The notes: generated by a model not told the origin, from the letters alone. DNA of 64,000 nt from Gaiellasilicea sp963829845 (GCA_963829845.1 CAWHKD010000024.1:124001-188000); one strand, 5' to 3'; counted from the stretch's first letter, positions 1 through 9,205 are shown. A program made the numbers and translations.

Positions 1-141
1 GATGGCGGAGACCGCTACGCCGGCACGTACTACAGCGACGCGTGGGTCCGCGATCAGGGCCTCGAACTCGCGCCGTACACAGAGGCGCTCGAGACGTTCC
101 TCGAGTCCGGCGCGTTTCCCGCGGCGGCAGCGCCGACCTAG
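1..141 (+). CDS. C-terminal end of a PLP-dependent cysteine synthase-like protein (partial)
   Basis: Only the last 46 codons lie in the window; the frame is open from base 1 to TAG at 139-141. The fragment contains the pattern DGGDRYAGTYYSDAWV, which resembles the end of the beta-family PLP enzymes cysteine synthase and cystathionine beta-synthase, where a D-(G/S)-G-x-R-Y segment precedes the C-terminal helix. The PLP lysine and the main fold are outside the window, so the assignment rests on this short tail. Its stop codon overlaps the stop of the convergent DUF1059 gene. Confidence 0.5.
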   Translation, partial: DGGDRYAGTYYSDAWVRDQGLELAPYTEALETFLESGAFPAAAAPT

Positions 142-311
142 ACGTCCGTGATCACAGCGTGGATCGCAGCCACGACCTCTGGCGGAACCTCGTCCATCCC
201 ATGAGCGTCACGCGCGTGCGAGTGGATCTCGTCGAACAACGCCTGCTCGTCCTCGTTCCGCGTCACCCATTGACAGCCCGGCACGACGTCGCCGCACCTG
301 AATTGCTTCAT
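138..311 (-). CDS. DUF1059 family small protein
   Basis: A 57-residue protein starting MKQFRCGDVVPGC. The opening K-x-F-x-C-G-D-x-V-P-G-C, a central H-A-R-x-x-H-G-M and a hydrophobic C-terminal helix match the DUF1059 family of small cytoplasmic proteins of unknown function. The two cysteines (residues 6 and 13) and the two histidines around residues 32 and 37 could bind a metal, which is my inference. It ends head to tail with the preceding gene, the two stop codons overlapping by a few bases. The ATG at 309-311 is the only sensible start. Confidence 0.75.
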   Translation of the reverse strand: MKQFRCGDVVPGCQWVTRNEDEQALFDEIHSHARDAHGMDEVPPEVVAAIHAVITDV

Positions 312-403
312 TGCACGCTCCTGGCCGTCGGTCGCCGCCGATACTAATCCGCTCCGAGCAGGGCGCTGACGAAAGCCGCGCAGGTGCGCAGTACGATCGA
401 CGC

Positions 404-1324
404 ATGTGCCGGATCCTGGCCTACCTCGGTGAGCCGATCTCCGTCGAGCACCTGCTCTTCGACACCGACAACAGCCTCGTCCACCAGTCGCACAGCCCGC
501 GGATGATGAACACGTTCCTCAACCTCGCAGGCTTCGGCTTGAAGGCGTGGGATCCGACGTCGCTGCGGCCCGACGATCCATTCACGTACCGCGCAACCAC
601 CCTGCCGTCGTTCGACCGCAACCTCCGCTTCATCTCGTCCAAGCTCGCATCGACGTGTCTGATCGCCCACGTGCGTGGGTCGACCTACTCGGGTGAGGCC
701 GTCGTCGCTGACACGAACCTGCACCCCTTCCATTTCGCCGGCACGCGCGTCGTCCTCGCGCACAACGGGCACCTGCGGGAGTTCGCGCGCATGCGCTACT
801 CGCTCCTCGACCACGTGCGGCCGGAGCTTGCGCAGCGCATCGAGGGCACGACCGACTCCGAGTGGATCTACGCAATGGTCCTGTCGCAGCTCGACGATCC
901 CTACGGGCTCCCGGGTGCCCGCGAGCTCGCCGATGCGACTGCCAATGCGCTCCGCATCCTGCGCAAGGTCCGCGCCGCGCACGGGATCGAAACCTCGTCG
1001 CCCGTCAACCTCTGCGCCAGCACCGGCCACGCCGTCGTCGCAACCCGCGTCTCGTTCGACTACGGCTGGTACCCGCCCGACGACGACATGCTCGAGACCG
1101 ACCTCCCGTTCGTGAGCCTGTGGTACGCGATCGGGGGCGAATACACCGAACGAGACGGCCTCTGGCAGATGACGGCCGGCGAGCCCCCACGTTCGGTGAT
1201 CATCGCCTCGGAGCCGCTGACGACGGATTTCTCGACCTGGCTCGAGGTGCCCGAATACTCGATGCTGACCGCCGAGCTCACGCCGGCGGGAATCGAGTTC
1301 GACACCCGCGACCTGGATGTCTGA
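404..1324 (+). CDS. Class II glutamine amidotransferase
   Basis: A 306-residue protein starting MCRILAYLGEP. Removal of Met would expose Cys2, the N-terminal nucleophile of Ntn-type glutamine amidotransferases. LIAHVRGSTYSG and VLAHNGHLREF (roughly residues 85-130) are the usual glutamine-binding segments, and TTDSEWIYA follows. Such proteins hydrolyse glutamine to ammonia in the cytoplasm; the acceptor is unknown, and this stand-alone type (YafJ/EgtC-like) lacks a synthetase domain. An upstream in-frame ATG at 311 would bury the catalytic cysteine, so the start at 404 is preferred. The stop overlaps the start of the next gene by 8 bases, suggesting one transcript. Confidence 0.85.
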   Translation: MCRILAYLGEPISVEHLLFDTDNSLVHQSHSPRMMNTFLNLAGFGLKAWDPTSLRPDDPFTYRATTLPSFDRNLRFISSKLASTCLIAHVRGSTYSGEAVVADTNLHPFHFAGTRVVLAHNGHLREFARMRYSLLDHVRPELAQRIEGTTDSEWIYAMVLSQLDDPYGLPGARELADATANALRILRKVRAAHGIETSSPVNLCASTGHAVVATRVSFDYGWYPPDDDMLETDLPFVSLWYAIGGEYTERDGLWQMTAGEPPRSVIIASEPLTTDFSTWLEVPEYSMLTAELTPAGIEFDTRDLDV

Positions 1325-2294
1325 CCGCAAGACCGTCGACTTTCTCGCCGGCGTTCCGCTGCTCGAGGGTCGCGAGGAGGCCGACCTCGTGGAGCTGGCA
1401 CGGGTGATGCGCCGGCGGACTGTTCAGGAGGGCGAGCTCCTCTGGCGCCAAGGGGACGACGCGCGGGAGATGGTGTTCGTCGTCGACGGCGTCCTCTCCG
1501 CATCGCTGCAGCTGCCTGGGAATCGCTCGGTCGAGATCGGGAGCGCCGGTCCCGGGGAGGCGGTCGGCGAGATCGCGCTGCTCGACGGCGGAGGCACGAC
1601 GATGAGCATCCGCGCGACCGAGACCGCGACCGTGCTCGCGCTCGGCCGGATGGATTTCGCGGCGCTGCTCGCACCCCTGGATCCGCCGGCGTTCACGCTG
1701 AGGCGCCGTCTGGCCTCACTCCTGAGCTCGCGTCACCGCAGCCAGCTCCGGCACCTTGCTCGCTCGCTCGGCGGCGACGTCGACGCCGCCCCGCCCGCCG
1801 AGGATGTAGCCGGGGCGCTCTCCGAGCTCGAGTACTGCGGCCCGCCTGACAGCACGTACCTCCGTCGTATGGCGACCTTCCACGACTTCGACTCGCTGGC
1901 GCTCTGGGGTTTCCTGACGTCAGGACGCTACGCTCGCTGCCCGCCCGGGCGAACGCTGGTCGCGGAAGGGACGCCGTCGAGTGCCTGCTACCTGACGATC
2001 AACGGCGCAGTCGAGAAGGTGCTGGCGCGGGGCGACCGGCGCATCCGCGTCGGACTGGCGGGGCCGGGGAAGGCGTTCGGCTACGAAAGCCTCATCGACG
2101 GTCTGCCGTCTCCCGTCACCGCGGTCACCCGAGAGCGCGCGCTCCTGCTGGTCCTGCCGCGCCACCCGTTCGAACAGCTCTTCAACGGGGATGACGCTGT
2201 CTCGCGCGTCTTCCTCGACGTGATCCTGCGGGACTTGGTGGCTGCGCTGCGCCAAGCATTGCGCCCGCACGCGCGCCTCGCGGCGAGTCTGTAG
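1317..2294 (+). CDS. Protein with two cyclic-nucleotide-binding (Crp/cNMP) domains, no DNA-binding domain
   Basis: A 325-residue protein. Residues about 8-125 form one cNMP-binding beta-roll (F-L-A-G-V-P-L-L, then G-E-x-L-W-R-Q-G-D, then P-G-E-A-V-G-E-I-A-L-L-D). Residues about 185-320 form a second, more divergent one (G-R-T-L-V-A-E-G-T, then F-G-Y-E-S-L-I-D-G). No helix-turn-helix is visible, so it is probably a sensor or regulatory partner rather than a transcription factor; the ligand cannot be read from sequence. It overlaps the amidotransferase gene by 8 bases, which suggests translational coupling. Confidence 0.75.
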   Translation: MSDRKTVDFLAGVPLLEGREEADLVELARVMRRRTVQEGELLWRQGDDAREMVFVVDGVLSASLQLPGNRSVEIGSAGPGEAVGEIALLDGGGTTMSIRATETATVLALGRMDFAALLAPLDPPAFTLRRRLASLLSSRHRSQLRHLARSLGGDVDAAPPAEDVAGALSELEYCGPPDSTYLRRMATFHDFDSLALWGFLTSGRYARCPPGRTLVAEGTPSSACYLTINGAVEKVLARGDRRIRVGLAGPGKAFGYESLIDGLPSPVTAVTRERALLLVLPRHPFEQLFNGDDAVSRVFLDVILRDLVAALRQALRPHARLAASL

Positions 2295-2300
2295 CGATCG

Positions 2301-2331
2301 TCAGCGCCGGAGAAAGGCGAGAACGGCCAGC
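2301..2331 (-). pseudogene. Remnant of a LuxR-type response regulator 3' end
   Basis: Thirty-one bases read LLAVLAFLRR-stop on the minus strand and match, with two substitutions, the last codons of the intact response-regulator gene at 6214-6244. Nothing else of such a gene is present here. This is probably a scar of a lost or rearranged copy of the two-component module and lies next to the degenerate repeat at 2363-2410. Confidence 0.5.
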
Positions 2332-2362
2332 AGCCGGATCCTTCACCACACGCCGTTCTGAA

Positions 2363-2410
2363 CTGCGTGATTCGGCTCAATCATGATGCACCGGTGATGC
2401 AAGCCGTTGC
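2363..2410. repeat. Degenerate att-like arm (site A)
   Basis: TGATGCACCGGTGATGC at 2385-2400 is nearly the paired GTGATGCAC-CG-GTGATGCAC repeat seen at 6019, 20862 and 25515. It is preceded by GGCTCAATCATG, similar to GGCTCAACCATG at 20800, and followed by GCCGTTGCC, as at the 6.0 kb site. The rnpB-derived core found at the other sites is absent, so this looks like an internally deleted copy. The 2295-2527 interval holds no gene apart from this repeat and the LuxR remnant. Confidence 0.6.
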
Positions 2411-2527
2411 CGTTTCGAGCAACGCCGACCAGCTAGCCGCCAGGTTCTCGTTTATCGGAGCGAGGGACAGGCGTTAGCAGTCCACATGCGATCAACGTCG
2501 GCCACCCTGATCGCAGCCACACCGGCG

Positions 2528-4573
2528 TCAGACCTTCCACGCGGTTACGCCGCGAGGATCGGGCAGGTAGCCGCAATACGTGCCAGTACGGATCGCAAGG
2601 TTGAGATGCTCGCCGAGCAGGGGATGGTGCTCGTCGATCCGGGCGATCGCGTAGCGGATCGCGCGGGTCACGCCGACCCGGGCACGCTCGGACGCCGAGG
2701 CGGCTCGTCGATCGCGACCGCCCAAGCCGATCGCCCGCGACAGCTCTCGAACGAGGAAGTCGCGTTCGGCGTCGGCCTGCGACTCCCGCTCGGCGTCGCC
2801 GAGGGCGCGCGCCTGCGCGACGTCTTCCTCGATCTCGGCGAGGCGTCGGCGGTACGCACTCTTGGCGCGTGTGTCGAGCAGCTCGCCTGCATCGCCCAGT
2901 GCCATGCGCTCATCCGACCGCGCCACCCCGCCGCTCTCGGCGGCGACAAGGTCGAGCGCGTGGAACTCCCGGCCGGGGTGGGCGAGGAGCCGTGCCAGGT
3001 AATGCATCCCCTTGAGGTCTCTCACTCTCACGGTGCGCCCCTCGAACGCCAACGACCAGTAGTCGCCTTCGCAACAAAAGACACTGGGGTCTGCGACAGG
3101 GGGCGCGTCTGATCCCTCCCGTCCGGCGACGTGCGTCGTCGGGTCCGTCATCGGCGCGGCTTCGATCCGCTCGATGACCGTAAGCGCCGCTTGACGCTCG
3201 AAGTCGGCCCGCCGCTCGCTGCCGCCGGCCCGGAGGGCTTCAGCGAGGCCCATGCGTGCGAGCGCCGCTTCATAAGGCGCGCCGACCTCGTTCCAGAGTC
3301 GCGCCGCTTCGGAAAAGAGCCGTTCCGCGTACACGACGTCGCCCTCCGCGAGCCGCACCCTTCCGCGAGCAAGGGTGGCGCCCGCGACCAGCGCCTTGCT
3401 GTGGAACTGGGCGGCAACGAGCTGGAGTTCTTCCGCGGCCGAGCGGGCTCGATCGAGGTTGCCGGCCGCAATCTCGATCTCGACCTGCGCCTCGAGCAGG
3501 GGCGCCCGCTGCAACTTGGCGTCCGGTGGCAGCTCCTTGGACGGCACCCGGAGAGGACGATCGAGCGCGTTTCGTATCGACGTGGCCGCCGTGTCGATGT
3601 CTCCTTGGGACAGTTGAACCCGCGCGAGACCCGGCTGCGGGTCCCACCCTGCCCCCTGAGCGGCCAGCAATGCTTGCTCAGCGCCTTCGATGTCTCCCTT
3701 TTGAAGCCGGATCCGTCCAAGCTCGGCGAGGGGCCATCCCAATTCGCGTCGCAGGTATGGGCGCAATTCCTCGCACGCTGCGAGCGCTTCTCTTTCTGCC
3801 TCGTCGCACGACCCGCGAAGCCGGAGGATCTCAGCGCGATGCACCCTGCACCGTCCGTGGAGGCTCCCGATGGCATTCGTCTTGCACCACCGCTCCATCG
3901 TCTCGGTCCATTCCTCGGCCAGGTCGTACTGTGCGAGGCCCTGTAGGGCGCACACGAGCTCGCAGTAGACGAGGCCTGTCGAGAGCGCGTCGAGCTCATC
4001 CGAGACCATCGCTACCCCAACCTCGTCGAGCAAGGCGAGACCTTCCTGCACGTCGCCGCCCAGAATGAGCAGCCGAGCCTCTGCGACCCGTCCGAGGGCG
4101 CATGCCGCCGGGTCGCACCTCGAACCGACCTCGATCGCGTGCCGAGCCCAGATTCGTGCGCCGTCCAGGTCGCCCGTCAGCATTCGCTCGTACGTCCGGA
4201 CCGCCGCAAACCACGCGTGCGCGGACGTCTCACCTTGACCCTCCAGTAGTCGCTCGGCTCTGCCCAACCAGCCGCGCACCGGTGCCATCAGGGCGGTATC
4301 GAGAAGCAGGTGCATCGCGACGCGAACCGCCGCCTCCGCGGCCCCGGCCCGATCGCCGGCTCGCACGCACATCGCATGCGCGCGTTCCCACGCCTCAATG
4401 GCCACATCGAGGTGGCCGGCCGCATAGGCGACTTCGCCGAGAACGCGGAGATCGGACGGACCCGCGAGGCCCTCCGCGTCTGCCTGCATGAGGAGGTCGA
4501 ACGCGTCCTGCCAATCGCCGCGCGATGCCGCGTCACGCCCGCGCACAACGACTGCGTGCACGCCCTCGTTCAT
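2528..4573 (-). CDS. Large TPR-repeat protein with a C-terminal regulator-type domain
   Basis: About 681 residues. Residues 1-480 are helical TPR-like repeats (alternating A/L-rich helices such as L-G-E-V-A-Y-A-A-G-H-L-D-V-A-I). Around residue 525 a separate domain begins with the pattern YWSLAFEGRTVRVRDLKGMHYLARLL and continues into the charged helix of a winged-helix-like C-terminus. I have seen this tail in large actinobacterial TPR regulators and cyclases, so a scaffold or transcriptional regulator is likely. The start at 4571-4573 (MNEGVHAV) is preferred over an upstream ATG at 4621 that adds a basic, non-TPR leader. It is divergent from the hydrolase gene. Confidence 0.6.
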   Translation of the reverse strand: MNEGVHAVVVRGRDAASRGDWQDAFDLLMQADAEGLAGPSDLRVLGEVAYAAGHLDVAIEAWERAHAMCVRAGDRAGAAEAAVRVAMHLLLDTALMAPVRGWLGRAERLLEGQGETSAHAWFAAVRTYERMLTGDLDGARIWARHAIEVGSRCDPAACALGRVAEARLLILGGDVQEGLALLDEVGVAMVSDELDALSTGLVYCELVCALQGLAQYDLAEEWTETMERWCKTNAIGSLHGRCRVHRAEILRLRGSCDEAEREALAACEELRPYLRRELGWPLAELGRIRLQKGDIEGAEQALLAAQGAGWDPQPGLARVQLSQGDIDTAATSIRNALDRPLRVPSKELPPDAKLQRAPLLEAQVEIEIAAGNLDRARSAAEELQLVAAQFHSKALVAGATLARGRVRLAEGDVVYAERLFSEAARLWNEVGAPYEAALARMGLAEALRAGGSERRADFERQAALTVIERIEAAPMTDPTTHVAGREGSDAPPVADPSVFCCEGDYWSLAFEGRTVRVRDLKGMHYLARLLAHPGREFHALDLVAAESGGVARSDERMALGDAGELLDTRAKSAYRRRLAEIEEDVAQARALGDAERESQADAERDFLVRELSRAIGLGGRDRRAASASERARVGVTRAIRYAIARIDEHHPLLGEHLNLAIRTGTYCGYLPDPRGVTAWKV

Positions 4574-4706
4574 CCCACGCCGACGGCTGCTGATCCATCG
4601 CGGCACTGATCCGCCCGCCACCCGTAACCGGGAGCGTTACCGCCGTAACGGTGTTGCTCACGCATCTGGTTTGAGGACCCCGATCCCAGCCAGCAGAGGA
4701 GGACGC

Positions 4707-5585
4707 ATGGACAGCGTAAAGGTCAACGGCGTAGAACTGGAATACGAGGTGCGCGGATCGGGTGAGCCCGTGCTTCTGATCGACATGCTCATTGCCGACT
4801 GTTTCGTGCCGCTCCTCGCAGAGCCGTCACTGGCCGGCCGCTACCAGCTGATCCGCTACCACAAGCGGGGCTGGGTCGGCAGCACCCACACCCGGCCGCC
4901 GGTGAGCATCGCCGATCACGCCGCCGACGCTGCAGCGTTGCTCGACCGTTTAGGAGTACGACGCGCTCACATCGCCGGGCACTCCACCGGCGCGTCGATC
5001 GGAGCCCAACTGGCTCTCGACCACTCCGAGAAGGTGCACACGCTAACCCTGCTGGAGCCGACGCTGGTGTCGCTGCCTCTCGGTCACGCGTTCCTGAGCT
5101 CGGCCGTCCCGGTGTTCGAGGCATACGGAAACGGCGACCACGCGGGCGCGTTTGCGATGTTCGTGTCCGCCGCCAGCGGCCTCGACTGGGAAGAGTGTCG
5201 AGCGCTGCTCGAGAAGCGGATCCCTGGCGTGGTTGCCCAGTCGATCAAGGATGCCGACACCTTCTTCGGCATCGAGCTGCCCGCCATGACCGAGTGGACT
5301 TTCGGCGCCGAGCAGGCGGCGGCCATCCACCGGCCAGTCCTATCCGTGCTGGGGGCCGAGACCCAGCCTCTATGGGCCGAGATCGCCGAGTTCCTCCGTT
5401 CCTCGCTCCCGCACGTCGAGGAACGCACGATTGACAGGGTCGGCCATCTCCTGCAGATCCAGCGTCCCAACCCGGTCGCTCAGGCGATGGCGGAGTTCGT
5501 GACGCGAAACCCGATGGCCGCCGAGGACGGCCGACGACTCCAACTCGACGACCCGGCACAAGGACTCATCGCCTCACAGGCCTGA
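4707..5585 (+). CDS. Alpha/beta hydrolase
   Basis: A 292-residue cytoplasmic hydrolase. The nucleophile elbow is GHSTGAS at about residue 92, giving Ser as nucleophile in the G-x-S-x-G motif. R-V-G-H-L-L near residue 242 supplies the catalytic His. The ATG at 4707 follows AGAGGAGGA at good spacing; the longer upstream frame is an artefact of GC-rich DNA. The tautomerase gene starts 33 bases downstream on the same strand, so the pair may act in one catabolic step on a ring-cleavage-like product. The substrate is unknown. Confidence 0.85.
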   Translation: MDSVKVNGVELEYEVRGSGEPVLLIDMLIADCFVPLLAEPSLAGRYQLIRYHKRGWVGSTHTRPPVSIADHAADAAALLDRLGVRRAHIAGHSTGASIGAQLALDHSEKVHTLTLLEPTLVSLPLGHAFLSSAVPVFEAYGNGDHAGAFAMFVSAASGLDWEECRALLEKRIPGVVAQSIKDADTFFGIELPAMTEWTFGAEQAAAIHRPVLSVLGAETQPLWAEIAEFLRSSLPHVEERTIDRVGHLLQIQRPNPVAQAMAEFVTRNPMAAEDGRRLQLDDPAQGLIASQA

Positions 5586-5618
5586 GCGCGCGGCGACTCC
5601 CAACCACCAGGAGGAACA

Positions 5619-5843
5619 ATGCCACTCATCAACGTCAAGCTCATCGAGGACGTCTTCACCTCCGACCAGAAGCGCGAGATCGTCGAGCGCCTCACCGACG
5701 CAATGGTCTCGATCGAAGGCGAGAACATGCGCTCACTGACCTGGGTCGTCGTCGAGGAGGTCGCAAGCGGCGACTGGGGCATGGGCGGCAAGCCGGTGAG
5801 CACCGACGATGTCAAGGCACTCGCGGCCGGCGTGCCCGCCTAG
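5619..5843 (+). CDS. 4-oxalocrotonate tautomerase family protein
   Basis: A 74-residue protein starting MPLINVKLIEDVF. Pro2, which becomes Pro1 after Met removal, is the general base of the tautomerase superfamily, and the length fits the 60-80 residue hexameric enzymes. An AGGAGG ribosome-binding site precedes the ATG. It follows the alpha/beta hydrolase closely and is likely cotranscribed. Such enzymes ketonise enol intermediates of aromatic catabolism, but the substrate here cannot be deduced. Confidence 0.85.
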   Translation: MPLINVKLIEDVFTSDQKREIVERLTDAMVSIEGENMRSLTWVVVEEVASGDWGMGGKPVSTDDVKALAAGVPA

Positions 5844-5880
5844 CGGCCGTCTCCCCGAGCCTGCTCCAGCGCACAGAATA

Positions 5881-6038
5881 GGAAAGCCCTGCATTTGCAG
5901 GGCTTTCCTTTAGCAGGGCTGTAAGCCGGATTCGTCGCCAAGATCGCGGTATTCGGCTCCACGACGGGTTCTCTTGCTTCGTCGGTCGTGCCGTTGAACG
6001 CTGCCAACCGAAGCCCTCGTGATGCACCGGTGATGCAC
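5881..6038 (+). repeat. att-like repeat unit (site B): rnpB terminator hairpin, rnpB 3' end copy, paired arm repeat
   Basis: A 13-bp inverted repeat at 5881-5908 (GGAAAGCCCTGCA and its complement) copies the rnpB terminator. AGCAGGGCTGTAAGCCGGAT and following bases at 5912-5937 copy the last ~27 bases of rnpB (compare 25585-25611) with one substitution and one deletion. About 80 bases later the paired repeat GTGATGCACCGGTGATGCAC lies at 6019-6038. The order and orientation match site C at 20.7 kb. The remaining gene-free DNA to 6213 shows nothing else. Confidence 0.75.
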
Positions 6039-6213
6039 CGCCTCTTTTGCCGTTGCCGGCAGTCGAACAATCGCGCTTGAGAGTGGTCGGTGTCCCCGCA
6101 CCACACGGTGGACGGCGTCAACCTCGGCGAAGGCCGACCCGACCTCGCAGTGCACGACGTCGCGGGTTGAAGTCCGGTGCCGGAGCCGCGCCGAGGCGCC
6201 CCTCCTCAGCTCG

Positions 6214-6858
6214 TCAGCGCCGCAGAAAGGCGAGGACGGCCAGCACCCTCCGGTGGTAGTCGGACGTCTCGCCGATCCCGAGCTTGCCCAGGATGTGGCG
6301 CACGTGCGTTTCGACCGTCTTCGGGCTGAGGAACAGCTTTCTCGAGATGCCGTCGTTGGAGTGGCCCTCGGCCATCAGAGAGAGGACCTCGAGCTCCCGC
6401 TCGGTGAGCTCCGCGAGCGGGCTCTCGTCCCGCGGCTTCCCGACCAGTCTCGAGACGATCGTCGGATCGAGCACGCACTCGCCCTCGTCGATGCGTTGCA
6501 ACGCGTCGACGAGCACGGCGACGTCCGAGACGCGTTCCTTGAGGAGATAGCCGGAGCGCTCGGGGTGCTCCTCGAGCAAGCGCATGGCGTACTGGGACTC
6601 GACGTAGTGGGAGAGCACGAGCACGCCGACCTCGGGATGAGCGGCGCGGATCTCCTGCGCGGCCACGAGGCCTTCATCGGTGTGCGTCGGCGGCATCCTG
6701 ATGTCGACGATCGCGACGTCCGGCCGCGTCAGCTCGACCCGCCTCCTGAGCTCGTCGGCGCTCGCGGCCTTGCCGACGACCTCGACTCCGGCCTCGTCGA
6801 GCAGCCGAGCGAGTCCCTCGCGAAGAAGCGTCTCGTCGTCAGCGATCACGATTCGCAC
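6214..6858 (-). CDS. NarL/LuxR-type response regulator
   Basis: A 214-residue regulator with a GTG start at 6856-6858. The receiver (residues 1-120) has the acidic pocket IADDE, the phospho-acceptor Asp in VDIRMPP and the conserved Lys in YLLKERV. The LuxR HTH (about 150-205) reads LTERELEVLSLMAEGHSN then LSPKTVETHVRHIL. The start lies inside the end of the upstream histidine kinase gene, so the two are translationally coupled. It presumably binds DNA as a dimer when phosphorylated. A short duplicate of its 3' end lies at 2301. Confidence 0.9.
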   Translation of the reverse strand: MRIVIADDETLLREGLARLLDEAGVEVVGKAASADELRRRVELTRPDVAIVDIRMPPTHTDEGLVAAQEIRAAHPEVGVLVLSHYVESQYAMRLLEEHPERSGYLLKERVSDVAVLVDALQRIDEGECVLDPTIVSRLVGKPRDESPLAELTERELEVLSLMAEGHSNDGISRKLFLSPKTVETHVRHILGKLGIGETSDYHRRVLAVLAFLRR

Positions 6859-8574
6859 GGCAACTCCGCGCGGAGTGTGACGTAGCCGTCCTCGCGGCGC
6901 TCGACAGCGAGCCGGCCGTCGAGCGCACCCAGGCGATCCTGGAGGGCGATGACGTCGAGTCCGCTTTCGTCGATGCGTTTCGACTTCCACGAGGAGTGCG
7001 TCGCCCGACCGCGTCGCCTCCACCACGACACCGCTCGTGGTCGCGCGAACAGCCTCGGCGACGACGCGTGTAGGCCGCCGTCTCGACGCCGAGCGCAAAG
7101 CGTCCCTCGGGCAGGCTGCGGATTCGGATGGGAACTCGTCCATCTTCGGCGAGCGCTTCGACGGCCGCTGCCAGTCCCTCGTCGGCGAGCACCGCTGGGA
7201 AGATCCCGTGGGCGAGCTCGCGCAGCTCTACGATCGCTTCGCGCAATTCCGACTTCGGCTCTGTCGAGGCGAGCAACCGCGTCCGGAGCCGCACCCGTCG
7301 CCAGCTGCAAGCGCGCGAGGCGCAGCGACAGCGAGAGTCCCACGAGCCGCTGCTGCGCGCCGTCGTGAAGATCACGCTCGAGCCGCTTTCGCTCCGCATC
7401 GCCTGCCTCGACGATGCGCGTGCGGGATGCGCGCAGCTCTACGAGCCGAGCCTGTACCTCAGCCTGGAGGCGCTCGTTCTCGAGCGCGAGCCGGGCGGCC
7501 GTCGCGACGTCTTCCACGAGCTGCTCGTCGTCGAGGAGTCCGGGCGCGTGGGAGAGCACCGCCACAGCTTGCCCGTCTTGTATGAGCCTCGTCTGTTCCT
7601 GGCGAATGTCCAGCTCGACCGGGCGTCCCTGCGCATCGACGAGTCGGTCAGTCGTGCCCAGCGGATAGGCGAGGACGAGGTGTGGATCGCCGACCGTCCC
7701 GGCGAGGACGTCTCTGAGGCCGCCTGGTGGAGGCGACTTTGGCGAGGTCGACGATGAGCTGCGCGACCGTCGAACGAGCCCTGCGATTCCGAACCCAGTT
7801 CCAGGCGACTCCCGTGGCAAGGACGACGAGAGCAGCCGCCTGCGCGAACCACAGCCGCGTCTCCAGCGTGCCGTTCCAGAGCAGGCCCTGGTCGAGCGAG
7901 GCCGCAAACCAGGTCGCGACCAGCCCCAGGTAGACGGTCCCGGCTGCGAAGACGGGACGTGCCCAGCTCGACGCTCGTATGAGTCTCCAGGCCGCGAGAA
8001 CAGTGAGGGCGAGCGCCCAGGCGATCCCGCCGTAGAGGCCGACGCGGTTGAGGTCGGTCCACAGGCCGGCGTCGTCCGACACCGCGAGCAGGTTGCGAGG
8101 GCACTCGTTGCAGCCCTGAGCCTGCGGGTCGAAGAACAGCGCGGGCAGGAGGCCGAGGACGAGCAGGCCCCCGGCGTAGGCGATCGCAACCGCGAGGCGC
8201 TCGAGACCCGAGCCGAGGCGGCCGCCGGGGTAGGCGAGCACGGCGTGTCCGGCGAGCGGCGGGCACGCGGCGTACAGGCACAGGCCGACCGTGAAGGCGA
8301 GCGCCGAGCCGACTCCGGGGTTGTTCCACTCGAGGAGGAACCAGGCGAAGCCGGCAGTCGCGAGCAGCGGACCGAATCGATTGCCGGGCCGACGCAACCA
8401 GAACGCAAGCCCGACGCCGATGAGCGCCCACCCTGCGGCGAGAAACGACAAGCCTGCGACCGTCGACGTGCCCGCGAACCAGCGGCTGGGGTCGTCCCGT
8501 GCAACGTCGAGCGAGAAGACCCCGGCGGCAGCGCCGAGAGCCGAGATCGCGACGGCCGTCGCCTGTCGACCCAT
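6846..8574 (-). pseudogene. Membrane sensor histidine kinase, broken by about four frameshifts
   Basis: The start is MGRQATAVAIS at 8574. Residues 1-250 are hydrophobic with about seven membrane segments. A linker follows, then the HisKA_3 dimerisation helix with H-box R-L-E-R-D-L-H-D-G-A-Q-Q-R-L, then a HATPase domain. Coding moves between frames near 7740, 7230, 7085 and 6975. Every piece continues the same protein in the right order, so single-base consensus errors or very recent decay explain it better than old decay. It overlaps the partner response-regulator gene and is divergent from the secreted-protein gene at 8726. Confidence 0.7.
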
Positions 8575-8680
8575 ACCGGCATCGTCCCACCCGGTCGGTC
8601 TGTCTCCAATCAGGGCGCGCCCTGACCCGAGAGCGGCGAAGTGCAGGCTCGGCCCCGACGCGCCTCGAGCAACGCCGACC

Positions 8681-8689
8681 TAGCGTCGC
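8681..8689 (+). promoter_or_regulatory. Candidate -10 region TAGCGTCGC
   Basis: TAGCGTCGC lies 36 bases before the ATG of the secreted protein at 8726. The same nine bases occur at 16541-16549 before the SGNH hydrolase, and TACCGTCG lies at 12415-12422 before the secreted protein at 12456. No common -35 box is evident. The 15 bases just upstream (8666-8680) recur at 2416-2430. Confidence 0.3.
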
Positions 8690-8725
8690 AGGTGATGGCG
8701 TACTCGACCGACAGGAGGGACTGAC

Positions 8726-9205
8726 ATGCGCAGGTTTCTCGCCCTGGCCACCGTGACAGCAGCCACGCTGGCCTTGATCGCATCCGCGGCATCCGCCGCG
8801 CCGCCGACCAAGGACGTGTTCTACGACAGCTTCAGCTTCGAGGACACGTGGACGTGTCCCGGCATCACGATCGTTCAATCGAACGAGGAGCGGGACACGA
8901 TCATCGAGTTCTCTCCGACCCGCCTCTGGATTCAGCGGCACGGCGTCGCGACCCTGACCGCAAACGGGAAGACGCTGACGAGCAACTTCAGCGCCATGAT
9001 CTTCGAGGACGCGAGCGCACAGCAGGTGAAGGTCGTGGGAACCGTCTACAACATCCAGGTTCCGGGCCGCGGCAACCTGCTGCTCGATGCCGGCAAGGTC
9101 GTCATCGATCTCTCGACGAATCCGCCGACGATTCGGTTCTCGGGCCCGCATCAGCAGCTCTCCGGCGACGTGGCCGGTTTGTGCGACTACCTGGCTGCGT
9201 CGTGA
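8726..9205 (+). CDS. Secreted protein of unknown function
   Basis: A 159-residue protein with a typical Sec signal peptide (MRRFLALATV, hydrophobic core, cleavage after ASA-A near residue 24). The mature part is beta-rich, with two well-separated cysteines (W-T-C-P and G-L-C-D-Y) that could form a disulphide. I recognise no family. The protein at 12456 has the same size and architecture. AGGAGGG precedes the ATG. It is transcribed away from the histidine kinase gene and is followed 23 bases later by the beta-propeller gene, so the two probably form an operon. Confidence 0.7.
   Translation: MRRFLALATVTAATLALIASAASAAPPTKDVFYDSFSFEDTWTCPGITIVQSNEERDTIIEFSPTRLWIQRHGVATLTANGKTLTSNFSAMIFEDASAQQVKVVGTVYNIQVPGRGNLLLDAGKVVIDLSTNPPTIRFSGPHQQLSGDVAGLCDYLAAS

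Noticed and set aside
7439..9151. A 570-codon minus-strand frame over the first kinase and the secreted protein
   Set aside because: It runs antisense to a gene with a clear signal peptide and its protein is Arg/Pro-rich without motifs; the kinase pieces are in other frames.
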